The position numbers and the translations under genes are program-made. The notes under the pieces were generated by a model. The model was not told where the DNA came from. It did not search any database and worked only from the letters and a program-made list of their open reading frames with translations. Positions 23,875 through 32,495 of a DNA stretch of 34,261 nt are shown piece after piece. The DNA comes from Hyphomicrobiales bacterium (GTDB taxonomy: Bacteria; Pseudomonadota; Alphaproteobacteria; Rhizobiales; Beijerinckiaceae), in contig JAGXAN010000013.1 in NCBI GenBank assembly GCA_019075865.1, positions 1-34,261 on the forward strand, in the 5' to 3' direction. The first letter of the stretch is position 1, and every line of letters begins with the position of its first letter.

Positions 23875-24222
23875 TCATCCCGCCGCCTTAGGACGCCATG
23901 TCTCCTGAGGCATCCGCCAGTCAATCCCGGACAGCAAATACGATAATTGCGCCCCCGTAATCGTCACCGCGCCACCCGCCTCAGCGGGCCAGATAAAACG
24001 TCCTCGATCCAATCTTTTTGTAAATAAACATGCGCCCTGCCCATCATGCCAAATGATTTTTATGAGCGAACCACCGCGTCCCCGAAAGACAAACAGATTA
24101 CCATCGTGGGGATTGAGTTTTAGCACCTCCTGAACCATCAAGGCCAAGGCACCAAAACCTTTGCGCATATCGCAATGGCCTGTGGCCAGCCACACGCGGC
24201 TGGAGCTGCCAAAGCTGATCAT
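23875..24222 (-). CDS. tnpB: IS66 TnpB accessory protein
   Basis: A 115-residue IS66 Orf2 protein with the signature WLATGHCDMRKGFGALALMVQ, then FVFRGRGGSLIKIIWHDGQG and FTKRLDRGRFIWP. It is needed with TnpA and TnpC for IS66 transposition, though its biochemical role is not settled. Its start overlaps the tnpA stop by four bases (ATGA). Complete. Confidence 0.93.
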   Translation of the reverse strand: MISFGSSSRVWLATGHCDMRKGFGALALMVQEVLKLNPHDGNLFVFRGRGGSLIKIIWHDGQGACLFTKRLDRGRFIWPAEAGGAVTITGAQLSYLLSGIDWRMPQETWRPKAAG

Positions 24223-24665
24223 CGGCTTGTCGCCACGCGGGATAAAATCGTCATCACATGCTCCAGCAGGCTAAGCTCAGGCACCCCCACAATCGACAGA
24301 TTGAGGTTCGGCCCAAAGGCAACATTGATGGAGGCGGGTGGCACCACAGCTTGGGGCGTGGGTGGTGACAACGGTTCTGACGGGCAAAGCGACGGCTCTT
24401 TGACCATCATCCGTGGCAAGGGCGCGGCCTCAGCCAGCTTGACGGGGATAAACCCTGCATCATCCCTTATCCTCGCACAAGATGCGCCCTCGCGGGCCAC
24501 AGCTTCCAAGGACACTTCCTCACGCCACCGATAAACCGTTGCCCGGCTTACCCCGGCCAGCCGCGAGATATCCGCCACGCAGACCTTGTCATCCCGCAAG
24601 GCCGCAAGAAACCCAGCCTTCTCCCCAGCCAACCAAACCCGCCGCTTCCCCAAAACCCCAGCCAA
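24219..24665 (-). CDS. tnpA: IS66 TnpA accessory protein (helix-turn-helix)
   Basis: A 148-residue IS66 Orf1 protein. The N-terminal helix-turn-helix is LRDDKVCVADISRLAGVSRATVYRWRE, followed by a proline-rich linker (PSEPLSPPTPQAVVPP) and a C-terminal domain. It probably binds the element ends. It lies just inside the right inverted repeat and is coupled to tnpB by a four-base overlap. Confidence 0.88.
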   Translation of the reverse strand: MAGVLGKRRVWLAGEKAGFLAALRDDKVCVADISRLAGVSRATVYRWREEVSLEAVAREGASCARIRDDAGFIPVKLAEAAPLPRMMVKEPSLCPSEPLSPPTPQAVVPPASINVAFGPNLNLSIVGVPELSLLEHVMTILSRVATSR

Positions 24666-24872
24666 TGCCCTGCTCCATGCAAAGCATCAAAATAACAGAC
24701 CAAAACCAGCCTCCGTAAGGCGGCGCTCATCGGACGCTTACTTCTTAAACGCACTCTAAGGGCGATCACAAAAAGCTGATTTTTGATTTTGATGCGTCGA
24801 TACGACAAAACTATAAAGTTCAGGTGGTTAGGCGTTCATTTTTTAGCAAGGTCCCCCATGTAATGTGATACT

Positions 24873-25694
24873 GTGATAACTTTGAAACTTAGCCTTCCAA
24901 ATGGCCAAAAAACTCGCCTAATCGACACGGGCGGATCCGGTGCTACATTGGTGCTGGTTCATGGTCTTGGGAACTCGCTGGAAATTTGGGATCGCGTCGT
25001 GCCGCGTCTAGCGCAATCATTCCGCGTTATTGCATTTGATCTGCCCGGCTTCGGGGGAGCGTCGCGGCCGGATGCCGCGTATGACGGGCCGTTCTTTGCA
25101 GCCCAAATCCTCGCATTGCTTGACGCACTAGCGATAGAGCGTACGACACTGATTGGCAATTCGCTGGGTGCAAGCACGATTTTGCATTTGTCAGCTATCG
25201 CACCGAACCGCATTGAACGCGCAGTGCTCGCGGCACCGGGTGGTATCGGCCGTAAGACGAATCTGCTGATGCGCGCTGCGGCTGTGCCTCTCATAGGCGG
25301 GTGGCTGGTGCGCCCGACGCCAACAAACAACCGTGCGACGCTGAAACTAGCGTTGCATGATCCTGCACAAATTACCCCCGATCTGGTTGCAGCTTTCAAT
25401 CATTATGCTTCTCTACCACACAGCGAGCGCGCCTTTGTCCGAAGTCTTCAGACTGGCATCACGCTCAGTGGCAGCCGCGACAGCTCGCACGTGCGTGCAA
25501 TCGCTGCCTCGTTCCCCGCGCCGGCACTTATTTTGTGGGGACAACAAGACAGAGTGTTTCCCGTTGAGTACGCGGCGGAAGCTGCCAAACTCATTCCTGA
25601 CGCACAGTTGAAACTCATCAATGCCTGCGGACATTATCCGCAATGGGAACAACCGAGAGCTTTTTTGACGGCGGTCGAGGAGTTTATGCGTTGA
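24873..25694 (+). CDS. alpha/beta hydrolase
   Basis: A 273-residue alpha/beta-fold hydrolase. VLVHGLGNSLEIWDRVV gives the oxyanion-hole HG motif, LIGNSLGAS the nucleophilic Ser (G-N-S-L-G), ILWGQQDRVFP the Asp and INACGHYPQWEQP the His of the catalytic triad. The start is GTG 24873, since an in-frame TAA lies just upstream; the ribosome site is weak. The stop overlaps the cytochrome gene (TTGA), so the pair is coupled. No signal peptide is seen, so it acts in the cytoplasm. The substrate, ester, lactone or C-C bond, cannot be read from sequence. It begins about 130 bases inside from the IS66 end. Confidence 0.88.
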   Translation: MITLKLSLPNGQKTRLIDTGGSGATLVLVHGLGNSLEIWDRVVPRLAQSFRVIAFDLPGFGGASRPDAAYDGPFFAAQILALLDALAIERTTLIGNSLGASTILHLSAIAPNRIERAVLAAPGGIGRKTNLLMRAAAVPLIGGWLVRPTPTNNRATLKLALHDPAQITPDLVAAFNHYASLPHSERAFVRSLQTGITLSGSRDSSHVRAIAASFPAPALILWGQQDRVFPVEYAAEAAKLIPDAQLKLINACGHYPQWEQPRAFLTAVEEFMR

Positions 25695-27325
25695 GGAAAC
25701 AAAGAGTTTTCGCTGGTATCAGCGGCGTGTTACTTGCCGGGGTCTCGCTGGCTTGGGTGGCTTCGGTACAGGTCGCCGAATCGCTGTCTCGTCCGCACGT
25801 CGCGGCGTCCGCTAGTGCACAAGCGCATGGCGCCGCAGCGTTTGCCGGGGCAGGATTCGGAGGCATCAGCACCGACGCGCTCGCAAGCAATGCGGTGCCA
25901 TGGCGAATCGTTGCCGCCTCACTTGTGCTCGAAGAACGCAAGACTGACCCCTCTGTGAAGTCCTCAGTTGCAACGCTCAATGTTGTGCTCGCCCGCTTCG
26001 GCTTCTTGCCCCACGCAAAGATCCAAAATTTTCCCGCAGGCGTCACGCAGCCCGCTTCGTCACTGCCTCTTGGTATGACCTATGGTGATATATCCCCGAT
26101 CGGTGGGACCAAAGTGCGGGTTGCGAACCTCGGCTGTGCTGCGTGCCATGCGGGTGTCGCCTATGACCCAGATGGTAACCCTCAACCGCAACGTGCCATG
26201 CTCGGCATGCCAAATACTTCGATCAATCTTGAGGCTTACACGCTGGCCGTGTTCAAAGCATTGCGAGATCAGATCGACGCCCCCGACCTAATTTCGACCG
26301 CGCAGGTCATGTACCCCAAAATGGGTTGGCGCGAGCGCACAAGTCTGAAACTTATTGTCCTGCCACTTGTGCGTCAGCGTCTGGCCGAGCTTGCCGGGAA
26401 GGACCGCCCGCTACCTTTCACCAATGGCGCACCGGGGAGCACCAACGGCGTCGCTGCGCTCAAGCTGGCATTGCGCACCCCGTTCATCGACGGCGGTCTG
26501 GGTGATGCGGGCGTCGTATCGGTGCCAGACTTGGGCAACCGAACCTGGCGGTCGAGCCTCCTGACTGATGGCATTTATGCCGTGCCGGGCGCGTCTCTCG
26601 GGCCAACGACATCGCCTCCCGATACCGCGAGGCTGCATGCCCTTGCCGCGATTACGACGTTCTTTACGGTCGCAAGCATGGGTGTGCACCCAGACAAGGC
26701 CATCAAAAGCCTGCCCGACGCGGAGGCAATCATGACGTTTCTTGGCAGCTATCGCGCTCAACATTTTCCAGGAAGGATTGACCGCCCGGCGGCTGCGCGC
26801 GGACAAATAATCTACGAGCGCCAGTGTGCAGAATGTCACGGGAGCTACGATGCGAACCTAGACGCTCCGAAACTAACCAGCTTTCCAAACTGGCGTGGCG
26901 ATGTAGGGACAGATCCGATCCGCGCGACTAATTTCGATGAAACGCTCGCTGCAGCGGTTGCCAAATCTGCTTATCGTAGCCTTATTACGGTTCGGCGAGG
27001 ACGAGGCTATGTTGCCCCCCCGCTGAGCGGTCTGTGGGCCTCTGCGCCATACTTGCACAATGGATCGGTGCCGACCTTGGCGGACATGCTGACCCCTATT
27101 TTACGGCCCCGCCGTTTCATGGTTGGTGGTCATGCACTCGATTTCAACCGCGTAGGGCTACGGCTAACGGCGCACGGGAGTTACCCGAGCGATTATCGCC
27201 CTTTCTCCACGCCTGTCTGGATCGACACAAAGGCACTGGGGCGCAGCAACCAAGGACACCACCAAGGTGAAATGTTGAGTGCCGCCGACAAGCGTGCGCT
27301 GATTGAATATCTCAAGCTACTATAG
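25691..27325 (+). CDS. exported di-heme cytochrome c, RoxA/CCP-like
   Basis: About 544 residues from TTG 25691, chosen because GAGGAG lies 10 bases upstream and the TTGA overlaps the hydrolase stop. An N-terminal membrane/signal helix (VFAGISGVLLAGVSLAWVAS) precedes two c-type heme sites, CAACH (about residues 149-153) and CAECH (379-383). The segment SGLWASAPYLHNGSVPTL near the C-terminus is characteristic of the di-heme peroxidase-like family that includes the rubber oxygenase RoxA. It should work in the periplasm as a peroxidase-like or oxygenase-like electron carrier. Its partner hydrolase is cytoplasmic, so the two probably serve one pathway at different steps. The substrate is unknown. 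Confidence 0.8.
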   Translation: MRKQRVFAGISGVLLAGVSLAWVASVQVAESLSRPHVAASASAQAHGAAAFAGAGFGGISTDALASNAVPWRIVAASLVLEERKTDPSVKSSVATLNVVLARFGFLPHAKIQNFPAGVTQPASSLPLGMTYGDISPIGGTKVRVANLGCAACHAGVAYDPDGNPQPQRAMLGMPNTSINLEAYTLAVFKALRDQIDAPDLISTAQVMYPKMGWRERTSLKLIVLPLVRQRLAELAGKDRPLPFTNGAPGSTNGVAALKLALRTPFIDGGLGDAGVVSVPDLGNRTWRSSLLTDGIYAVPGASLGPTTSPPDTARLHALAAITTFFTVASMGVHPDKAIKSLPDAEAIMTFLGSYRAQHFPGRIDRPAAARGQIIYERQCAECHGSYDANLDAPKLTSFPNWRGDVGTDPIRATNFDETLAAAVAKSAYRSLITVRRGRGYVAPPLSGLWASAPYLHNGSVPTLADMLTPILRPRRFMVGGHALDFNRVGLRLTAHGSYPSDYRPFSTPVWIDTKALGRSNQGHHQGEMLSAADKRALIEYLKLL

Positions 27326-28301
27326 ATACCAGAAGCTCATTGAGCGGGAGGCGCGCCCGCAAGATCGATTGCCCTGCTGGACGCCGACCGATACGGAATG
27401 CATTGATTAAGCGATGATCTGATGGAATGTTACCCGCGACACATGCCCATGTATTGGCTTGCGCGTTGTCGGCGAGAGCGGCAAGTACTGCCGCCCCGAA
27501 ACCCGCTTCTTCGATCCGCAACCACAGGCGATAGAAGTGCGCGCCGCTAACAAACCGCGCCTCGCCTTTGGGGCGGTGGAACAAAACGACCGCCGTATCC
27601 TTTGCGACTCTACTACCTTCGGCGAGCAGGGGTTTAGCAAGACCTATACGTGCAAGCGGTAAAAAGAATGGGCCCAACACAAAGCTCGCGGCGGTGGCAG
27701 CAATGGAGCCCATCGCCATCGCTTCGGCGTTCAGGCCGTCGCGTGACCATCTCGGATCGCGGCGCGACAAACGCATCCAAGACAACAGCTCATGGCGGAA
27801 CTTGTCATCTCGCATAAAGGTCCAGCTCGCCGCACCAAGTTGCTGACCCGCTTCAATAAGTAGTGATTGTTTAATCAGAACCGCCGTGTCATCTGACCTC
27901 AGCGCAGTAGCTGCACTTCTCTCCGCTTCGTCTGCCACTGTGAAAGCGCCGCGATGCGAAGCGCGTGTTGTTACGAACGCGGCTAGAGCATCTACCAAGG
28001 TTCCCGTGGTTAGACGAAGACGTGCAACGGGTCGCAACCTGTCAACGGTCAAACTATCGAGCAACTCAATATCTAGTCCGTAGCCGGCCCGACTGGCTGC
28101 CAGCCGAAACCCCTCGACGGCGGCACCAAGGCTGATCGCGATATCGTCACCTTTCGGGTCGGCGGCTGGGAGGCGTCGAGTGCTATCTTCGAACAGCGTC
28201 GCTCCGTCGATTTCAATGCGCCAGCGCGCAGGCTGCACATTATGGACGCTGGGAGCCAGCGAAGCTTCGGCGATGAAGCTGGTGATCTCCTCGGCGGTCA
28301 T
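27312..28301 (-). CDS. Acg-type nitroreductase-fold flavoprotein
   Basis: A 329-residue nitroreductase-fold protein. EASLAPSVHNVQPARWRIEI is the FMN-binding N-terminal signature (S-x-HN-x-QP-x-R), followed by RLPAADPKGDDIAISLGAAVEG, typical of the Acg/MoeY-type branch, with ASHRGAF and IEEAGFGAAVLAALADN further on. It probably uses FMN for a two-electron oxidation or reduction. It is the last of five coupled genes; the start overlaps the preceding GNAT gene by four bases. Its 3' end overlaps the convergent cytochrome gene by 14 bases. In Rv1355c-like proteins a ThiF domain and a nitroreductase domain are fused, which suggests this protein works with the ThiF protein three genes upstream. Confidence 0.8.
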   Translation of the reverse strand: MTAEEITSFIAEASLAPSVHNVQPARWRIEIDGATLFEDSTRRLPAADPKGDDIAISLGAAVEGFRLAASRAGYGLDIELLDSLTVDRLRPVARLRLTTGTLVDALAAFVTTRASHRGAFTVADEAERSAATALRSDDTAVLIKQSLLIEAGQQLGAASWTFMRDDKFRHELLSWMRLSRRDPRWSRDGLNAEAMAMGSIAATAASFVLGPFFLPLARIGLAKPLLAEGSRVAKDTAVVLFHRPKGEARFVSGAHFYRLWLRIEEAGFGAAVLAALADNAQANTWACVAGNIPSDHRLINAFRIGRRPAGQSILRARLPLNELLVSIVA

Positions 28302-29395
28302 GCAACGTCCTTACGAAATAGGTGCAGGTGCTGCAGTGGCTGACCGCCAAGCCGCTCCATTTGCCGCAGACTCGCGCTGTTCTGTTCGGCGATCCACGTC
28401 ACGCCGAGGCGCTCATATCCTGCGCCTTTAAGCGCTTTGATAGTACGAGCAAGCATCGCCGGCATGACGCCGCGCCCATGCCAAGCCTGCGCGACCGAAT
28501 AGAAGATGATCACTGCGCGCTTCCGATTGAGTCGATAGTGCAAATAATGAAATGGCGTCGCCACCCCTATCCGAGAACGCGTTGCAGCGAGGAATCCGTT
28601 CAAATCGGGAATACAGATGACTGAACCGATGGGCTCACCCCTATAATGTAGTACCGACGAAAGACGCGGATCGAGGATAGCACTCATCTCGCTAGCTTGG
28701 AACTCGAACTCGGCAGATGTTAGCGGCACAAACATCGGATTGGCAGCGAAGCCGTCGTTGAGCACCCGTCGCGCTTCGTCCATACGCTCGGGGAACACGC
28801 GCTTCTCAACGGGCGCGAAGACGAACCCATCCGACGGCGAGAAGCCATTCACGCTCGGAACTGTCACTTGCGACAAATTAATATCGAATGTCGTCATCGG
28901 GAACACGGCCCCGAAACCGTTGGATTCGAGCAGGCGAGGCAAGTACGGTGGCCCCACTACCATATCTGTGTAAGCTTGAGCGCCAAACTTGCCAGTCTGG
29001 ATCCCTGCTTGTTGCATCGCCGTAAGGTTAAAATTGCCGATCAATTCGGACTGGCCTTGGTCGCGCGCAAATCCGGCCGCAGCATTAAGCAAAGCGGCCG
29101 CCGCCTCAGAATCGTCGGCGCAGTCGAAAAACCCGAATTGAGCGCGATGCGTTCGGTGCAATGCGTTCGACTGGCGATGAACGAGCGCAACAATTCTTCC
29201 GAGCAGCTTACCGTCCCGCTCCGCAGTCCAAAATCGATACGGGTTGCCCGAGATCCACAAAGGATTGCGCGCGGGGTCGAGCATGCGGCGGATATCGCTT
29301 TTCAACGGTGAGACATAGCCCAGCGATGCGACATATATCTCGAAAGGTGCTTTGAAAAAGGCGTCAATATCCCCTTCGCGCAAAGTAACGCTCAT
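28298..29395 (-). CDS. GNAT-fold acyltransferase
   Basis: A 365-residue protein with an acyl-CoA N-acyltransferase look. The N-terminal half has FEIYVASLGYVSPLKSDIRRML, LGRIVALVHRQSNALHR and FGFFDCADDSEAAAALLNAA; the C-terminal half has VIIFYSVAQAWHGRGVMPAML, a GNAT motif A (x-x-G-x-G), and TWIAEQNSASLRQMERLGGQP, the usual closing helix. Two GNAT-like halves may be present. No signal or membrane segment. It is embedded in the operon with four-base overlaps on both sides. The acyl donor and acceptor are unknown. Confidence 0.7.
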   Translation of the reverse strand: MSVTLREGDIDAFFKAPFEIYVASLGYVSPLKSDIRRMLDPARNPLWISGNPYRFWTAERDGKLLGRIVALVHRQSNALHRTHRAQFGFFDCADDSEAAAALLNAAAGFARDQGQSELIGNFNLTAMQQAGIQTGKFGAQAYTDMVVGPPYLPRLLESNGFGAVFPMTTFDINLSQVTVPSVNGFSPSDGFVFAPVEKRVFPERMDEARRVLNDGFAANPMFVPLTSAEFEFQASEMSAILDPRLSSVLHYRGEPIGSVICIPDLNGFLAATRSRIGVATPFHYLHYRLNRKRAVIIFYSVAQAWHGRGVMPAMLARTIKALKGAGYERLGVTWIAEQNSASLRQMERLGGQPLQHLHLFRKDVA

Positions 29396-30519
29396 GCTGG
29401 TACCTCAATTAACTTAGCGAGCACTGTCAGCTCGTCGCGGGTGCGTTCTGTCGCAAAGCTGCCTGCCGATACCGCGAGGAAGCGGGGCGGGAAGCTGGCG
29501 AGTCTTATAAGATGAGTAGCGGTATGGGCGTCGAGGAGGTCGCGCGCAACGTCTCGGGCATTTTGATCTTGCGTCGCGTCGCTGACCACAGGGTAGCGCG
29601 TCAACGCGGCAATTGCCGACTCCGGATAATTAGTCAGCGCAGCACCGTCGATAATGCGCCCGTTCACGAGTAGAGGGTGGCTGGCGAGTAAGGCTTCGGT
29701 ATCTCTCACATTGCTCGTGGCTAGTGTGTGAATCAGCCCACCGTCATCTGTGCGACGGCGCGCAAAGCGTTCGACGAGAAGCGCCAACGCGGTTGTGGCG
29801 ATCCCCAGTCCAGTCGCAGCCATAGCACCATTTGCCGCGAGCGCGGCGATTGCACCACCAGCGAGGCAAAAGACGATGTCGGCGAGCAACCGACGAGGCA
29901 CCCCGCCACCATCGATCAAGCGAGAGGTCGCCAAAACCATAAGAAGAACAGCGAAGACACCGCCGCGAAGTGCCAGCCCGGGGACAAGCACATCGAAATC
30001 GCTCAGGGCCAGTGGAATAGTCGCGGCGAGCGCTATGAGGAAGGTGTCAGCGGACGCTCGTTCGGTGCGCGGCAGCTCGCTCCGACGGCGCACGAGGAGC
30101 GTGAGCATAATGGCGACAGTCATCGCTTGAAAAAGGGCTAGCGCGATGAGCGCGGGCGTGCTCCAGATGATGCCTGAGATCAGCCCTATAAACGTGAAGC
30201 CGAGCGCCCCACAGAGCGCCCAAAGTTTCGCGACACGAGGTGCATGGCGACGCGTCAACTCTTCGACGAGACGCAGCCCCGCAAGCGGCAGCCAAGCCGC
30301 AATCAGCATCATCGCCACAGTGATTAGTGTCATGGCGAACCCAGTGGCAATAACACCGAGGAGCCGACAGACCAGCAGCGCAGCCACCAGTCGGTAGATC
30401 GTTACCAACTTCGAGACGACAGGCGCGGCTGTCACCGGCTGCGCTACGCCTCGCAATGCGACGAGCACCGAAAGTAGCGCAATTCCAATTAGCAAAGGGG
30501 GCACAATGGCTGTGTTCAC
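29392..30519 (-). CDS. polytopic membrane protein of unknown function
   Basis: A 375-residue protein with about eight to ten hydrophobic helices in the first 265 residues (for example IVPPLLIGIALLSVLVAL, LVAALLVCRLLGVIATG, FTFIGLISGIIWSTPALIAL and GAIAALAANGAMAATGLGIA), then a soluble tail of about 110 residues rich in Ala, Thr and Arg. I recognise no transporter motif. Its place between the ThiF and GNAT genes, overlapping each by four bases, suggests it anchors the pathway at the membrane or exports the product. No homologous family can be named. Confidence 0.7.
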   Translation of the reverse strand: MNTAIVPPLLIGIALLSVLVALRGVAQPVTAAPVVSKLVTIYRLVAALLVCRLLGVIATGFAMTLITVAMMLIAAWLPLAGLRLVEELTRRHAPRVAKLWALCGALGFTFIGLISGIIWSTPALIALALFQAMTVAIMLTLLVRRRSELPRTERASADTFLIALAATIPLALSDFDVLVPGLALRGGVFAVLLMVLATSRLIDGGGVPRRLLADIVFCLAGGAIAALAANGAMAATGLGIATTALALLVERFARRRTDDGGLIHTLATSNVRDTEALLASHPLLVNGRIIDGAALTNYPESAIAALTRYPVVSDATQDQNARDVARDLLDAHTATHLIRLASFPPRFLAVSAGSFATERTRDELTVLAKLIEVPA

Positions 30520-31388
30520 CCAATCATCTCCCTCATAAACTTGCGAACGAGAAGGCCCTTGGGCACGGCAAGAATGGCTGGAAGTGGACGCTCGACACGT
30601 CCTGCATGTGGATTAAAAAACCAGCCGCGATAGTCGGTGCCGCCAGAGCGCTCTAGGATGACGCTTAGGGCTTCCTCGGCCATCATCGTTCCCGCCATTG
30701 TCACCATCGTTGAGAATGAAAATCGCGAGCGCTTGCCCGCCGCCACTTCGCCCGCAATAGCAAGATCGACATATTTGTGAGAGCTACTGTGCGTCAGGAC
30801 GTATTTAATCTCGGCCTCAAGGCAGGCGACCTTCATCGCGGGTGTTACCGCGCGCCAATCAACGCCGACTGTTGGATAGTTCAGCCGCTCTTCAAGGCGC
30901 GGCGCACTCGGACCTACACGCGTTACTGAAGGGAGTGGCGAAGCATAGGCGTCGATTATTGTGCGGCCGTGCGCTTTGGCGCGCCGATAAAGATGTACGC
31001 CCGCCCCCGCATCATCCATGCCGTTTATTACGACATGGGTCTTGCCGATCAATGAATCGAGCTGCTCAGTCCATTCGGCTCCAAGCACCTCAATTTGCGC
31101 TTCCGGGTTGATGCACAAGGCTCCATCCCGAGCCGCCTCAGCTTTGGAGCGACCGACGGTATCAAGTGTCGCGAATAATTGCCGGTTGAGATTCGATAAT
31201 TCGAAGACGTCGATGTCCGCGATAATGAAATGTCCGACGCCTGCGCGCACCAGTGCCATGAACGCTGCTCCACCCATCCCGCCGACGCCGGGAATGAATA
31301 CGCGCGCGGCGCGCAGCTTTTCCTGCTCTTCCTCGGTCACGAAGCCGCGATTACGTGTCGTCATCTCCGCATAGTCGAATTTTCTCAT
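30516..31388 (-). CDS. ThiF/E1-like adenylyltransferase
   Basis: A 290-residue E1-like protein. The start is ATG 31388, in ATGA overlap with the upstream gene. The ATP-binding Rossmann signature FIPGVGGMGG (31-40), ADIDVFELSNLNRQ (55-68, with Asp56/58 and the Asn-x-x-Arg element), Lys80 in GRSKAEA and NGMDDAG (Asp123/124) are all present, so adenylation of a carboxylate is likely. The family CxxC zinc ligands are absent and only two cysteines exist (Cys90, Cys187), so a thioester step, if any, would fall on Cys187. No small ubiquitin-like partner is encoded nearby. The substrate may be a small molecule or a peptide C-terminus. Confidence 0.82.
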   Translation of the reverse strand: MRKFDYAEMTTRNRGFVTEEEQEKLRAARVFIPGVGGMGGAAFMALVRAGVGHFIIADIDVFELSNLNRQLFATLDTVGRSKAEAARDGALCINPEAQIEVLGAEWTEQLDSLIGKTHVVINGMDDAGAGVHLYRRAKAHGRTIIDAYASPLPSVTRVGPSAPRLEERLNYPTVGVDWRAVTPAMKVACLEAEIKYVLTHSSSHKYVDLAIAGEVAAGKRSRFSFSTMVTMAGTMMAEEALSVILERSGGTDYRGWFFNPHAGRVERPLPAILAVPKGLLVRKFMREMIG

Positions 31389-32329
31389 GCCGGTCGCAGC
31401 CTTCCATAGTGTTTCTTGGTGTCGAGCCATTGCACCGTCGGTGCGACTATGGCAGCTAGGCTAACAAAGAGAAATTGTACCGCCAGCGCGGGCAGTACTC
31501 CACGCGGCACCATTCGAGTAACATAACGTCGTGCAGTCGCGAGATCGAGTTTGCCGATCTGCAACACATCGTCACCGCGACCATAATCGAGTGCGGCTTC
31601 ACAGTAGGCGTTGTAACGCGAATCGCGGTGCTTGGCGGCGACGGCGAACGTTTTTTTCAAATTGTCAGATCCGCCGGTGTAAGCGTCCGTGATCACCTGC
31701 ACGTCCATGTCGAATCCTGCATCGTCGCCGACGCCGAACGCGTGACGTTCGTGCGCCATTATCTGGTGGGCGAGGTGCCGATGTGCGAAGCTTTGGGCCG
31801 TGCCGCGTTGTCCTGGATAGACTTCAGCAAAAGTCTCAGCGACAAGGCCGACAACAGCGGGCACTTGCGTGACGCTGCTTATCCACAACGGCCGTAGCCC
31901 ACGCCGAACAAAAAGCGCGAAACAAGTAAAACCATAGAGCACCCAGGAAAGTCCTTCGCCGCGCTCGTTCGGATCGATCATAACAAGGCCCAAGTGTAAC
32001 AGCGCATCGTTCTGACCGCCGCGCACAACCGGCAGCAGCGGCATGGCGTTAAATGCGACCGATCGGCCATTGTCTGTACGACGAACAATCGTAATTATGC
32101 TTCTTGCCCAAGGCGTACGGTCAGGCGCGAATAGGCCGTAATCTAGCTTTTGACCATTAAGGCATGCACGCACCACTTGCGCGCAATCGGACACAAGGCC
32201 ATCTACTTCGTCGGTTAGCAACCACGCCCCCGGCCGCTCGATCACCTCAACAATGTGTTCGGAGTTCGCATGAAAACGGATTCGAAGATAATCCCCCGAT
32301 AAAGCTTTCATAAAGGATGTCTGCAACAT
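31385..32329 (-). CDS. GNAT-like acyltransferase with C-terminal membrane segment
   Basis: A 314-residue protein, first of the five-gene operon. LGLVMIDPNERGEGLSWVLYG (near residues 113-131) fits GNAT motif A (R-x-x-G-x-G/A), preceded by a beta-rich core; IGKLDLATARRYVTRMVPRG then leads into a single hydrophobic stretch (VLPALAVQFLFVSLAAIVA, about 278-299), so the enzyme may be membrane-bound, as would suit a lipid or acyl-carrier substrate. It resembles N-acyl amino acid synthase-like GNATs in general plan, but I cannot confirm that subfamily. ATG 32329 or 32311 could start it. Its stop overlaps the ThiF start by four bases. Confidence 0.6.
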   Translation of the reverse strand: MLQTSFMKALSGDYLRIRFHANSEHIVEVIERPGAWLLTDEVDGLVSDCAQVVRACLNGQKLDYGLFAPDRTPWARSIITIVRRTDNGRSVAFNAMPLLPVVRGGQNDALLHLGLVMIDPNERGEGLSWVLYGFTCFALFVRRGLRPLWISSVTQVPAVVGLVAETFAEVYPGQRGTAQSFAHRHLAHQIMAHERHAFGVGDDAGFDMDVQVITDAYTGGSDNLKKTFAVAAKHRDSRYNAYCEAALDYGRGDDVLQIGKLDLATARRYVTRMVPRGVLPALAVQFLFVSLAAIVAPTVQWLDTKKHYGRLRPA

Positions 32330-32464
32330 GGTTGTAGTATGAATGTAATTGCTTTAATTTTTTATTACACCGCCGTCTCACATTTGAGGTGCAACACCCT
32401 CTAATTTAACGTAACGCTCCGCCGGAGGCCGCCTTCAATTTGGTCTGAGGATTTGCTTAGATAG

Positions 32465-32488
32465 CTCCTTAAGTTGCTATTTAAGGAG
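32465..32488 (+). promoter_or_regulatory. hairpin sequestering the tnpA ribosome site
   Basis: CTCCTTAA (32465-32472) and TTAAGGAG (32481-32488) form a perfect eight-base stem with an eight-base loop. The 3' arm contains the Shine-Dalgarno AGGAGG of IS66 tnpA, so in the mRNA the site would be hidden and translation of the first IS gene kept low. Confidence 0.6.
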
Positions 32489-32495
32489 GATTTTG

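Larger units (their letters stand above)
22108..24741 (-). mobile_element. complete IS66-family element
   Basis: The element carries all three IS66 genes in order tnpA-tnpB-tnpC on the minus strand and is bounded by inverted ends: GTAAGCATCCGACGAGCACC at 22108 and, read on the minus strand from 24741, GTAAGCGTCCGATGAGCGCC (17 of 20 identical). Flanking eight-base sequences (22100-22107 TTTTTACT, 24742-24749 TTCTTAAA) agree at only five positions, so a clean target duplication is absent. Confidence 0.88.

Noticed and set aside
30516-31388. MoeB or ThiF housekeeping assignment for the E1-like gene
   Set aside because: The CxxC zinc ligands are missing and no moaD, thiS or partner gene is near; the operon context points elsewhere.
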